Shown here one piece after another: positions 8,045 through 17,133 of a DNA stretch of 64,000 bases. This stretch comes from Lipingzhangella_A rawalii. GTDB taxonomy: Bacteria > Actinomycetota > Actinomycetes > Streptosporangiales > Streptosporangiaceae. The stretch lies in assembly GCF_031628175.1 (NCBI RefSeq), contig NZ_JAVLVT010000001.1, positions 62,001 through 126,000 of the forward strand, given 5' to 3'. Position numbers and translations under genes: made by a program. The notes under the pieces are model-generated. The model saw only the letters and a list, made by a program, of their open reading frames with translations, did no database searches and was not told the DNA's origin. Position 1 is the stretch's first letter; each line of letters starts with the position of its first letter.

Positions 8045-8857
8045 CTACTACGGGGACCGCTCCGGAAATCCGGGAACGATCATGACCTTCTTTCCGTGGC
8101 CCGAGGCCCCGCGGGGGCGGCGGGGCGCGGGCCAGGCCACCACGACCTCGTTCTCGGTTCCCGAGGGGCGCTCGGGTGGTGGGAGCGGCACCTTGCCGCG
8201 CACGGTGTGGCGGTGACTCGGCCGTCCGAACGGGTGGAGGAGGACGTGCTGAGCCTGCGGGACCCGGACGGTCTGACACTGGAACTCGTCGCCAGTGTCG
8301 ACACCCAGGACACCGAGCCCTGGGACGCCGGTGGAATTCCGGTCGAGTACGCGATCCGGGGCATTCGGGCGGTCACACTCACCGAACACGACCATGAGCA
8401 CACCGCGCGGATGCTGTCCGGAAACCTCGGTTTCCGTCTGGATGCCGAGCAGGGAAACCGGTACCGGTTCCGCACGGCCGCTGCGGGAACAGCCGTGGGA
8501 AGTGTGGTGGACGTCGTGGCCAACCCGTCTGCCCCGCGTGGACTGGTGGCGGCCGGCACCGTGCATCACGTCGCCTATCGGGCCCCGGACGCGGCGGCAC
8601 AGGTGGCGTGGCAGAGTGACCTGGCTAACGCTGGTGTGGGGGTGACCGAGGTCCGGGACCGGAACGATTTCACCTCCATCTATTTTCGGGAACCCGGTGG
8701 CGTCCTGTTGGAGATCGCCACGGACGGCCCCGGATTCGACTACGACGAGCCGCTGCTGGAGCTGGGACGGGCCTTGAGGTTGCCTCCGTGGCTGGAGCCG
8801 CAGCGCTCGCAGATCGAACAGGCCCTGCCCGCGCTGAAACTGGGGGACGGATCGTGA
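8025..8857 (+). pseudogene. VOC ring-cleaving dioxygenase, 3' fragment with frameshift
   Basis: Resumes the dioxygenase in frame 3 as APDTYHLYYGDRSGNPGTIM and continues through TFFPWPEAPRGRRG. Near 8165-8168 the coding frame jumps to frame 2 (LGWWERHLAAHGV). One extra G in the GGGG run would restore the frame. The rest is a normal two-domain VOC protein with a second metal-binding half (TVHHVAYRAPD; SIYFREPGGVLLEIATDGPGF). Homologues open aromatic rings of hydroquinones or quinones. The gene is broken by the IS, the missing codons at the junction and the frameshift. A sequencing error at the G-run is possible. Confidence 0.85.
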
Positions 8858-9272
8858 CCGCCGAGCTCGGTTTCGAACACGTGTTCCGTCCAGGTCCGGC
8901 CTGGGAGCCAGCCCGGTCGTCGCGGTGGGCTTCTCCAACGGCGCCAGTATTGCGGCCGCACTGCTGTTGACACACCCGGGTGTGCTGCGGGCAGCGGTGC
9001 TGCTGGCGGCCGGCGCTTCGCTCCAGGACCGAAGCCCCGAGCAGGTGGATCTCTCCGGAACCGCGGTGTTTCTGGCCGCGGGCATGGCCGGCCCGATTAT
9101 TCCCATCGACCAGGCCCAGCTGCTGGTTAACCAACTCACCGACCGGGGGGCCGCGGTGACGTTTCGGAGCCACCCGGGTGGGCACGGTGCTCCACCACCC
9201 GAGGTGCTGCGTTCGGCACGGGGCTGGCTGGCCACCGTGCGCGCGGCGCGCGGTGGCGTCGGGCGTCCCTGA
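8854..9272 (+). pseudogene. Carboxylesterase/phospholipase-type hydrolase, internally deleted
   Basis: Starts with GTG 8854 overlapping the dioxygenase stop and encodes the family N-terminus MTAELGFEHVFRPG. Near 8898-8910 it switches frame directly to PVVAVGFSNGASIAAALLL, the nucleophile elbow (GFSNG). The region with the oxyanion HGTGGDE motif, roughly 80-90 codons, is missing. The remainder runs to RSHPGGHGAPPPEVL, with the catalytic His. The hydrolase + ring-cleavage dioxygenase pair resembles the MhqD/MhqO pairing of quinone detoxification. Non-functional. Confidence 0.75.
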
Positions 9273-9365
9273 CGAGTTGGGCTCCGCTGGGCGGAATATG
9301 AAATCTCGGACACATTTCCCGTGTCGTGGCTCGCGCGTTCCGCCACGGCGTTGTGCCATGGAGGC

Positions 9366-10910
9366 ATGTCGAGTACACCTGTCGTCGAGATCGGCCCCCA
9401 CGCCCCCTCTGGAGACGAGGTACGCCAGGTGGCCCGTGACCGGGCTCGGGTGCGGCTGAGCAGTGCGGCACGTTCGGCGCTCGCCGCCGGCCGCGCCTCC
9501 GTGGAGACACTGGCCACGGGCGCGGATCCTGCCTACGGTGTGTCCACGGGTTTCGGTGCCCTGGCGACCCGGCACATCCCGGCCAAGGCCCGCACGCAGC
9601 TGCAACGTTCCCTGATCCGTTCCCACGCGGCCGGCACGGGACCCGAGGTGGAACCCGAGATCGTCCGGGCGCTGATGACATTGCGGCTGCGCACCCTGGC
9701 CACCGGCCGAACCGGGGTGCGTACCGTGACGGCCGAGACCCTCGCCGACCTACTCAACAGCGGGATCACTCCGGTCGTCGGCGAGTACGGAAGCCTGGGG
9801 TGTTCCGGCGACCTGGCGCCGTTGTCCCACATCGCCCTGGCTCTCATGGGTGAAGGCGAGGTTCGGGATGCTTCCGGGCAGCGCGTCCCGGCAGGCCAGG
9901 CCCTGCCCGCGGCCGGAATCGAGCCGCTGGTGTTGGAGGAGAAGGAGGGGCTCGCCCTCATCAACGGCACGGATGGCATGCTGGCGCACCTGCTCCTGGC
10001 CTGCCACGATCTCCAGCAGCTGCTGATCACCGCCGACATAGCCGGCGCCATGAGTGTCGAAGCGTTGCTGGGGACCGACCGTGCCTTCGCCGCCGAGCTA
10101 CAGGCCCTGCGTCCCCACCCCGGGCAGGCCGTCGCGGCGGAGAACATGATGGCTCTACTCGCAGACTCGCCGATTGTCGCCTCCCACCGGGGCCCGGAGT
10201 GCACCCGGGTTCAGGACGCCTACTCCCTGCGGTGCGCCCCACAGGTCGCTGGTGCCGCGCGGGACACCCTTGCCCACGCCCGTACCGTCGCCGAACGGGA
10301 GCTCGTCTCGGTCATCGACAATCCCGTGGTGTTGCCGGACGGGCGCGTGGAGTCCAACGGGAATTTCCACGGGGCTCCCGTGGGCTATGTTCTGGATTTC
10401 CTCGCTGTCGCGGTGGCGGATCTGGCGTCGATCGCGGAGCGCCGTACCGACCGGATGCTGGACGTGGCGCGATCGCACGGATTGCCGGCGTTCCTCGCTG
10501 AGGATCCCGGTGTGGATTCCGGGCACATGATCGCCCAGTACACACAGGCCGCCATCGTCTCCGAACTGAAACGGATGGCCACCCCGGCCAGCGTGGATTC
10601 CATCCCGAGTTCCGCCATGCAGGAGGACCACGTGTCCATGGGGTGGGCGGCGGGACGCAAGCTGCGCGGTGGGCTGGATGGTCTGCGCCGTGTTCTGGCC
10701 GTGGAGATCCTCACCGCCGCCCGTGCCCTCGACCTGCGTGCCCCACTGGAGCCCGCCCCCGCCACCGGTGCGGTCGTACGCGCCGTACGGGAACGGGTTC
10801 CCGGGCCCGGCCCGGATCGGCACCTTGCCCCCGATATCGAAGCCGTCGTCGACCTCGTCGCCTCGGGTGCCGTTGTTGCCGCGGCGCAGCGGGAAACGCC
10901 CCTGCGGTGA
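9366..10910 (+). CDS. hutH: Histidine ammonia-lyase
   Basis: 514 residues. Deaminates histidine to urocanate, the first step of the Hut pathway. The MIO prosthetic group forms from C146-S147-G148 in YGSLGCSGDLAPLSH; Cys in place of the first Ala is usual in actinobacteria. YGVSTGFG (residues 57-64) and the NGTDGML region are conserved. ATG 9366 gives the family-typical N-terminus, although GGAGG sits only one base upstream, so an alternative start (GTG 9321, +15 residues) is possible. Followed 27 bp later by hutU. Confidence 0.95.
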   Translation: MSSTPVVEIGPHAPSGDEVRQVARDRARVRLSSAARSALAAGRASVETLATGADPAYGVSTGFGALATRHIPAKARTQLQRSLIRSHAAGTGPEVEPEIVRALMTLRLRTLATGRTGVRTVTAETLADLLNSGITPVVGEYGSLGCSGDLAPLSHIALALMGEGEVRDASGQRVPAGQALPAAGIEPLVLEEKEGLALINGTDGMLAHLLLACHDLQQLLITADIAGAMSVEALLGTDRAFAAELQALRPHPGQAVAAENMMALLADSPIVASHRGPECTRVQDAYSLRCAPQVAGAARDTLAHARTVAERELVSVIDNPVVLPDGRVESNGNFHGAPVGYVLDFLAVAVADLASIAERRTDRMLDVARSHGLPAFLAEDPGVDSGHMIAQYTQAAIVSELKRMATPASVDSIPSSAMQEDHVSMGWAAGRKLRGGLDGLRRVLAVEILTAARALDLRAPLEPAPATGAVVRAVRERVPGPGPDRHLAPDIEAVVDLVASGAVVAAAQRETPLR

Positions 10911-10937
10911 ACGGCGAGTCCCCCGGAGAGGAGCAGC

Positions 10938-12623
10938 ATGTCCCCGCAGTCACCCGGTCAGCACGCCGCCCCGGCCACGCCCGTGCGCGCCGCCCGCGGA
11001 TCCACCCTGCACACTCGGGGGTGGCCGCAGGAAGCGGCGCTGCGGATGCTGCACAACAACCTCGACCCCGAGGTCGCCGAACGTCCCGAGGATCTGGTGG
11101 TGTACGGCGGAACCGGACGCGCCGCCCGGGACTGGTCCAGCTTCGCGGCGATCGACCGGTGCCTGCGGTCGCTCGGCCACGACGAAACGCTCCTGGTGCA
11201 GTCCGGACGCCCGGTGGGAGTGCTGCGCACGCACGAGTGGGCGCCACGGGTTCTCATCGCCAACGCGAACCTGGTGCCGGACTGGGCGAACTGGGAGGAG
11301 TTCCGTCGCCTGGAGCACCTGGGATTAACGATGTATGGCCAGATGACGGCCGGCTCCTGGATCTATATCGGAACGCAGGGAATCCTCCAGGGCACCTACG
11401 AGACCTTCTCCGCGGTGGCCGAGCAGCGGTTCGGAGGCAGTCTCGCCGGTACCATCACCCTCACCGCCGGACTCGGGGGTATGGGGGGAGCCCAGCCCCT
11501 CGCGGTTACCCTCAACGGTGGGGTGGCCATCGTCATCGAGTGTGACCCGAAACGCATCGAACGGCGGCTTTCCCACGGCTACCTCGACGTCCGGGCCGAG
11601 TCGATGGCCGAGGCACTGCGCCTGGCCACCCGGGCGCGGGATGCCCGCCAGCCCCTCTCCATCGGCCTCCTCGGCAACGCGGCCGACGTCCTGCCGGAAC
11701 TGGCTCGCTCCGCCGCGCCCATTGACATCGTTACGGACCAGACGTCGGCGCACGATCCCTTGGCCTACCTGCCCTCCGGCGTGGATGTCGCCGACTGGCC
11801 GGAGTATGCCCGCACTGCCCCCGAGGAGTGTGCGCGACGTGCTCGGGCGTCCATGGCTGCGCATGTCGCGGCGATGGTGCAGTTCGCGGATGCCGGATCG
11901 GAGGTGTTCGACTATGGCAACTCCATCCGTGGGGAGGCGCACGGGGCGGGATGCTCCCGCGCGTTTGACATTCCGGGGTTCGTGCCCGCCTACATCCGTC
12001 CCCTGTTCTGTCAGGGCAAGGGCCCGTTCCGGTGGGCGGCCCTGTCTGGTGACCCCGCTGACATTGCCGCCACGGACCGGGCCCTCCTGGACCTGTTGGG
12101 AGACAATGAGGGACTGTCCCGATGGATTCGCATGGCGGGTGAGCGGGTCTCCTTCCAGGGGCTGCCCGCACGCATCTGCTGGCTGGGGCAGGGGGAGCGT
12201 GCCGCGGCCGGAAACCGGTTCAACGAGATGGTGGCCTCCGGTGAGCTGGCGGCCCCACTAGCCATCGGCAGGGATCATCTCGATACGGGCTCGGTTGCCT
12301 CCCCCCACCGCGAGACCGAGGCCATGGCCGACGGTTCGGACGCCATCGCCGACTGGCCGCTCCTCAACGCACTGGTCAATACCGCGTCCGGAGCAACGTG
12401 GGTGTCGGTCCACCATGGTGGTGGTGTCGGTATGGGGCGTTCCATCCACGCCGGGCAGGTCAGCGTGGCCGACGGCACCGACCTGGCGGCAACCAAACTG
12501 GAGCGGGTGCTCACCAACGACCCGGGAACGGGCGTACTCCGTCACGTCGACGCCGGGTATCCGCTTGCCCATACCACCGCCCGCCAGCACGGCCTGACGG
12601 TGCCGATCCCTCCAGAGGCCTAG
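10938..12623 (+). CDS. hutU: Urocanate hydratase
   Basis: 561 residues. Converts urocanate to imidazolonepropionate using tightly bound NAD. Conserved urocanase blocks are visible: VVYGGTGRAARDW, QSGRPVGVLRTHEWAPRVLIANANLVPDW (in part), TAGSWIYIGTQGILQGTYETF, GLGGMGGAQPLA, and the C-terminal active-site region HHGGGVGMGRSIHAGQV. The start has GAGAGGAG a few bases upstream. Same operon as hutH. A convergent GrpB-family gene separates it from hutF and hutI. Confidence 0.96.
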   Translation: MSPQSPGQHAAPATPVRAARGSTLHTRGWPQEAALRMLHNNLDPEVAERPEDLVVYGGTGRAARDWSSFAAIDRCLRSLGHDETLLVQSGRPVGVLRTHEWAPRVLIANANLVPDWANWEEFRRLEHLGLTMYGQMTAGSWIYIGTQGILQGTYETFSAVAEQRFGGSLAGTITLTAGLGGMGGAQPLAVTLNGGVAIVIECDPKRIERRLSHGYLDVRAESMAEALRLATRARDARQPLSIGLLGNAADVLPELARSAAPIDIVTDQTSAHDPLAYLPSGVDVADWPEYARTAPEECARRARASMAAHVAAMVQFADAGSEVFDYGNSIRGEAHGAGCSRAFDIPGFVPAYIRPLFCQGKGPFRWAALSGDPADIAATDRALLDLLGDNEGLSRWIRMAGERVSFQGLPARICWLGQGERAAAGNRFNEMVASGELAAPLAIGRDHLDTGSVASPHRETEAMADGSDAIADWPLLNALVNTASGATWVSVHHGGGVGMGRSIHAGQVSVADGTDLAATKLERVLTNDPGTGVLRHVDAGYPLAHTTARQHGLTVPIPPEA

Positions 12624-12648
12624 TGTGACTGCGCTGGAACCGGGGGGA

Positions 12649-13194
12649 CTACTCGGGCAGCCGAACGCGCTGCGGCGGGGTGATCCCGGACTCCCGCAGC
12701 ACCCGGTCCACGAACGCACTCTTGGCATTCGTGTAGGCGTTGCGGTTGCTGGGGTGGCGTTTGGCCAGCCATTCCTTGAGTGCTGCGTACTCGATGCGCA
12801 GCGCCTGACTGCCACGCAGTGCGTCGCGGAACGCCAGCAGTGCCTGTGCCTGTGGCGACCCGGTGGCACGGATCTGAAGATGGTGTGTGCGTTGCTCCGG
12901 CGACGGGCGCAGCAGCCACAACCGTTCCTCGCCCATCGGGTCCTCGGCCCAGTACCACCAGCCCGACTTTTCCAGGGTGGGCAGGGCGGCCCGCGCATCC
13001 TCGAGGGAGTGGACCTCCGCCAGCATGTCGATGATCGGCTTGGCCCGCAGGCCGGGCACCGCGGTCGACCCGACATGCTCCACCTCCGTGGCCAGCAGTG
13101 GCCCCAGCAGGCTCCGCACGTGCTCCTGTTCGGCAGCGAACCGGTCGGACCAGTTCGGATCATGGTCGACGATACGCACAATCTGGTCGGGCAT
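12649..13194 (-). CDS. GrpB-family protein (UPF0157)
   Basis: 181 residues. It has the family hallmarks DHDPNWSDRFAAEQEHVRSLL and EVEHVGSTAVPGLRAKPIIDML, which belong to the nucleotidyltransferase-like GrpB fold, then an extended C-terminal part with YAALKEWLAKRHPSNRNAYTNAK. The biochemical role is not established. ATG 13194 gives the standard MPDQIVRIVDHDP start; the upstream extension of the frame looks non-coding. It lies antisense between hutU (convergent, 25 bp gap) and hutF (divergent, 133 bp), splitting the hut cluster into two transcription units. Confidence 0.88.
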   Translation of the reverse strand: MPDQIVRIVDHDPNWSDRFAAEQEHVRSLLGPLLATEVEHVGSTAVPGLRAKPIIDMLAEVHSLEDARAALPTLEKSGWWYWAEDPMGEERLWLLRPSPEQRTHHLQIRATGSPQAQALLAFRDALRGSQALRIEYAALKEWLAKRHPSNRNAYTNAKSAFVDRVLRESGITPPQRVRLPE

Positions 13195-13327
13195 GGCCAA
13201 GACCCTACACATCCGGGGGGGAGAAACGCCATGCGCGCCTGTACCCGGCGCGAACCATGGAGCAGCGAAGCAACAGGGTGCGGACGAGAGCCACACCGAA
13301 CACCGGTCGTCCAGAGGAGGTACCGCG

Positions 13328-14749
13328 GTGCACGATGGTGAGTCCCGCGGGCGTCGTTACTGGTGCGAATGGGCGCTCCTGCCCGATACGGCGGAGTCGC
13401 ACCGGCTCGCGGTAGCGGCCAGTCCTGGAGTTGTGCTGGAAGAACGAAACGGTGTCCTGGACGCGGTCCATCCGGAGGTCCCGACCCCGCCAGCCGGGGC
13501 CGAACCACTGCGTGGTCTGACACTCCCCGGCTTCGCCAACGCCCACTCCCACGCCTTCCACCGGGCCCTGCGCGGCCGAACCAGCGCGGGGGCAGAATCA
13601 TTCTGGGGTTGGCGGGAGACCATGTACCGCGTGGCCGGCCGGCTCACCCCCGAGAGCTACTACCGGCTCGCACGCGCCGTCTACGCCGAGATGGCATGCG
13701 CGGGAATCACCTGTGTGGGCGAGTTCCACTACCTGCACCACACCCCCGGTGGCACTCCGTACACCGATCCCAACGCCATGGGCACAGCACTCCTCGCCGC
13801 CGCGCAGGACGCCGGAGTGCGCATCACACTCCTGGACACCTGTTACCTGCATGGTGGCCTCGACACGGACGGGTACCAGCCGCTGCGTGGGGTCCAGCAC
13901 CGGTTCTCCGACGGTTCGGTCCACGCCTGGGCGGATCGTGTCGCCCGGCTTGCCCCGACGGCAGACCACGCCAGGATCGCAACCGCCGTGCACTCGGTCC
14001 GTGCCCTCAACCGTGCCCAGCTCACGGAGCTGGTTCGGCTCGCAACCGACCACCGCGCCCCGGGTGCCGCCGTGGACTGGGGCAGCCCCCACATCCACCT
14101 CTCCGAACAACCGGCCGAAAACGCCGCCTGCCGTGCGGTGCACGGCCGCAGCCCCACGCAGCTCCTCGCCGACACCGGGCTTCTGGACCGGCTACACCCC
14201 GTCCTCGTGCACGCCACCCACCTCACCGACACGGACCTGGGCCTGCTGCGGCACCACCAGCCCCGGGTGTGCCTGTGTCCAACAACCGAACGGGACCTGG
14301 CCGACGGCCTGCCCCGGCTCGGCGAATTAGCCCCAGGCCGTATTCCCCTGGTGCTGGGTACGGACGGGCACTCCACGATCGACATGATTGAGGAAGCCCG
14401 CGCCGCCGAGATGAACGAACGGCTGCGTACCGGACACCGTGGAACCCTCCCGGCGGCATCCGCCCTGACCGCCGCCACAACCGCCGGGCACGCTGCCCTC
14501 GGATGGCCGGACGCTGGGCACATCGCCGCCGGCTATCGCGCGGACCTGGTGACCCTGGATCTCACCGGGGTGCGTACCGCCGGCCTGGACCCCGCACGGG
14601 CTGCCGACATGGTGCTGGCTGCCGCAGGCACCCCCGACGTTACCGACGTGTTCGTGGACGGCCGCCGGGTCGTGCACGACCGAACCCATCAGCAGTTGCC
14701 CAACGTCGCCCACACCCTCGACACGACCATAAAGGAGCTCCTGGCGTGA
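13328..14749 (+). CDS. hutF: Formimidoylglutamate deiminase
   Basis: 473 residues, amidohydrolase superfamily. HutF hydrolyses N-formimidoyl-glutamate to N-formylglutamate and ammonia, the five-step Hut branch. Metal ligands are visible as H73-x-H75 in GFANAHSHAFHRAL, a later histidine in HIHLSEQPAEN, one in VLVHATHLTD, and the aspartate in LGTDGHSTIDM. GTG 13328 follows AGAGGAGG by about 8 bases. The frame is open upstream on the antisense of the GrpB gene, but that part is not HutF-like. Its stop overlaps the hutI start. Confidence 0.94.
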   Translation: MHDGESRGRRYWCEWALLPDTAESHRLAVAASPGVVLEERNGVLDAVHPEVPTPPAGAEPLRGLTLPGFANAHSHAFHRALRGRTSAGAESFWGWRETMYRVAGRLTPESYYRLARAVYAEMACAGITCVGEFHYLHHTPGGTPYTDPNAMGTALLAAAQDAGVRITLLDTCYLHGGLDTDGYQPLRGVQHRFSDGSVHAWADRVARLAPTADHARIATAVHSVRALNRAQLTELVRLATDHRAPGAAVDWGSPHIHLSEQPAENAACRAVHGRSPTQLLADTGLLDRLHPVLVHATHLTDTDLGLLRHHQPRVCLCPTTERDLADGLPRLGELAPGRIPLVLGTDGHSTIDMIEEARAAEMNERLRTGHRGTLPAASALTAATTAGHAALGWPDAGHIAAGYRADLVTLDLTGVRTAGLDPARAADMVLAAAGTPDVTDVFVDGRRVVHDRTHQQLPNVAHTLDTTIKELLA

Positions 14750-15978
14750 GTGCGACCCTGATCGACAACATCGGAACACTGGTGACCAACGATCCCCAGC
14801 TGGGCGAGGGACTGCTTGGACAGATCACCGAGAGCGCCATGGTCCTCGATGGGCCACGGGTGGGCTGGGTCGGGCCGCGCGCCCAGGCCCCAGCCGCCGA
14901 CACTCGCCACGACGCTCAGGGAGCCTGCATCCTGCCCGGATTCGTAGACAGCCACTCGCACATCGTGTTCGCCGGGGACCGCTCGGGGGAGTTCGCCGCA
15001 CGTATGAGCGGACAGCCCTACCGAGCCGGCGGCATTCACACCACGGTGGCGGCCACCCGCGCGGCCTCCGACAGTCGACTACAGGAGGTGGCCCGGTGGC
15101 AGCGGGCCCAGGCCCGGATGCAGGGCACGACCACACTGGAAATCAAGTCCGGATACGGTCTGACCGTGGCCGACGAGCAGCGGACCCTGCGCGTGGCCGG
15201 TGAGTTCACCGAGGAGACCACCTTCCTCGGAGCCCACCTCGTTCCCGAGGAGTACCGCGCGGACCCAGACGGATACGTCTCCCTCGTCACCGGCGACATG
15301 CTCGCGGCGTGCGCTCCGCACGCCCGCTGGATCGACGTGTTCTGCGAACGCGGCGCCTTCGACGCGGAGGCTGCACGCCGCGTGCTGGAGGCCGGGCGCC
15401 GCTGGGGACTGGGGACCCGCATCCACGGCAACCAACTGGACCACGGGCCCGGCGTACAGCTTGCCGTGGCCGAGCGCGCCGCCTCCGTGGACCATTGCAC
15501 CTATCTGACCGAGGCGGACGTGGCGGCCCTGGCCGAGGCTGCCCGTCGTGGCCCGCAGGAGCAGACCGTGGCCACCCTGCTTCCCGGAGTTGATTTCGCA
15601 ACGCGCCAGCCCTATCCGAACGCGCGCACCCTCTGGGACGCGGGAGCGACCGTGGCCCTGGCCAGCGACTGCAACCCCGGGTCCTGTTTCACGTCCAGCC
15701 TCGCGTTCTGCATCGCGCTGGCCGTGCGCGAGATGCACCTGAGCCCCCAGGAAGCGGTATGGGCCGCCACCGCCGGCGGGGCGCGGGCACTACGCCGCAG
15801 CGACGTCGGTCATCTCGCCCCCGGGGCCCGAGCTGATGTGGTGCAGCTGGAGGCACCCAACCCCGTCTATCTCGCCTACCGGCCGGGAGTACCGCTGGTA
15901 CACAGCGTGTGGGAGAGCGGAACCATGGTCTACCAGAACACATTCCCCCCGACAGCGCCCCGGTTCGGTTCCCGGTGA
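14746..15978 (+). CDS. hutI: Imidazolonepropionase
   Basis: 410 residues. Hydrolyses 4-imidazolone-5-propionate to N-formimidoyl-glutamate, the substrate of HutF. Metal ligands are H70-x-H72 in FVDSHSHIVFAGDRSGEF. GNQLDHGPG and the catalytic SDCNPGSCF region follow. GTG 14746 overlaps the hutF stop (GTGA), with AAGGAG 8 bases upstream, so hutF and hutI are coupled. No hutG (formylglutamate deformylase) is seen in the window, so the last step must be encoded elsewhere. Confidence 0.95.
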   Translation: MSATLIDNIGTLVTNDPQLGEGLLGQITESAMVLDGPRVGWVGPRAQAPAADTRHDAQGACILPGFVDSHSHIVFAGDRSGEFAARMSGQPYRAGGIHTTVAATRAASDSRLQEVARWQRAQARMQGTTTLEIKSGYGLTVADEQRTLRVAGEFTEETTFLGAHLVPEEYRADPDGYVSLVTGDMLAACAPHARWIDVFCERGAFDAEAARRVLEAGRRWGLGTRIHGNQLDHGPGVQLAVAERAASVDHCTYLTEADVAALAEAARRGPQEQTVATLLPGVDFATRQPYPNARTLWDAGATVALASDCNPGSCFTSSLAFCIALAVREMHLSPQEAVWAATAGGARALRRSDVGHLAPGARADVVQLEAPNPVYLAYRPGVPLVHSVWESGTMVYQNTFPPTAPRFGSR

Positions 15979-16042
15979 GACCGCTGGTCCGCGAAGCCGG
16001 ACCGCGCGCCGCGGCGCCGTCGGGGCCGTGCTGTGCGGGAGG

Positions 16043-16085
16043 CTCGCCGGGACACCCAACAGTGGGGACTGGGTATCCCGGCGAG
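16043..16085. terminator. Bidirectional terminator hairpin after hutI
   Basis: The inverted repeat CTCGCCGGGA/TCCCGGCGAG (10 bp perfect), then a 1x1 mismatch and ACCC/GGGT, encloses a 13-nt loop. It sits between the convergent hutI and the small minus-strand gene ending at 16112. Confidence 0.65.
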
Positions 16086-16111
16086 AGGAGAACGAGGAGA
16101 ACGTCGGACGG

Positions 16112-16426
16112 TCAGCTGTTGTCCGCGGCGTCGTCCTGCTCGGTTGAGCCCGCGGCGGTGTCGCCCTGATCCGAGGAGTCACCGTGCTGGTCCTGGGACC
16201 CAGAGCCAGTGCTGTCGCTCTTGGTCTTTCGGCGCTTCTTCACCGGACGGGAGAAGTCGACCAGTGGTTCGATCCGCGCGTCGTAGTCCTTCTTGCATTC
16301 GGCGCAGGCATCGACCTCGCGGATCGCCCCCTCGAAGGCGAACTGGATGACGTCCGTCGCTTCCACCCGCTCCTCGTGGACGGCGTGCGGATCACAGTAC
16401 TTGCGGGTGATGACCTCGGTGACCAC
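16112..16426 (-). CDS. Small hypothetical protein with paired cysteines
   Basis: 104 residues, not assigned to a family with certainty. The ordered N-terminal part (VTEVITRKYCDPHAVHEERV... ACAECKKDYDAR) holds C-x2-H and C-x2-C pairs that could bind zinc. The C-terminal third is charged and low-complexity, first basic (PVKKRRKTK) and then Ser/Asp/Gln-rich, so probably disordered. GTG 16426 has GAGAGG 9 bases upstream. The basic patch suggests nucleic-acid contact, but that is inference. Confidence 0.7.
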   Translation of the reverse strand: MVTEVITRKYCDPHAVHEERVEATDVIQFAFEGAIREVDACAECKKDYDARIEPLVDFSRPVKKRRKTKSDSTGSGSQDQHGDSSDQGDTAAGSTEQDDAADNS

Positions 16427-16621
16427 GACAGGAAACCTCTCACTTCGTGTCGACGGGCGGTGCTCGCTCCTGCGGCCCAATCATACACGCGTTCGAAGGC
16501 CGTCGCGGGTGCTGGAACGCGGACGCCAACAGCGGCCGCAGCGAAGATCACAACCGTCGATCCTAGTGCACGAGTACCGTACTCGCGCCCATCCGTACCT
16601 GCCGTGCACAGCAGGCGGGAA

Positions 16622-16924
16622 TCACGTGAAGATCTCGTCCAGGAAGCTCTCCCGGCGGCGCTGCCCCGCGTAGTCCGGCTCCGGCTGCTCCCCCTGGTGG
16701 GTCACCTCGGCGATGGACTCCGTGGGGCGACGACGGCGTCGCCCCACGCCATCGTCGGTGGGGTCCAGACCCCGGCTCCACCGGTGCTCCGCCTCCAGGA
16801 GCTGTTCGAGCTCACCGCGATCCAGAAAGATTCCGGAGCACTGTTCACACTGGTCGATCTCCACGCCGATGAGGGCGTGACGGCGCATGGCGCCGGGGCA
16901 TTTCGGGCAGTTGAGTGCGGTCAT
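16622..16924 (-). CDS. TFIIB-type zinc-ribbon protein
   Basis: 100 residues. An N-terminal zinc ribbon CPKCPGAM...CEQCSGIFLDRGELEQLLEAE (C-x2-C ... C-x2-C followed by the characteristic GIFLDRGEL) matches the zf-TFIIB-like family of small bacterial proteins. The C-terminal half is Arg-rich and charged. The function of the family is unknown. ATG 16924 is the natural start. It is transcribed away from the symporter pair. Confidence 0.88.
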   Translation of the reverse strand: MTALNCPKCPGAMRRHALIGVEIDQCEQCSGIFLDRGELEQLLEAEHRWSRGLDPTDDGVGRRRRRPTESIAEVTHQGEQPEPDYAGQRRRESFLDEIFT

Positions 16925-17133
16925 AGCGCCTTGGACTTCGGACTCGGCCGCACGGTTCCCGCAGTCCAGAATCCGTTCGGGGAAATTGGGACCGAATGCG
17001 GGGGAATTCGCGCATTTCCCGAACAGCGAGGGGGCCACGTCGCTACGGTGTGGGAGATCACTCCGGGGGCGCGGCTCGACGGCGGGGCGGCGGCCCCCGG
17101 AGGAGAGCTGGACTCGCAAGGGGGGACGCCAAG

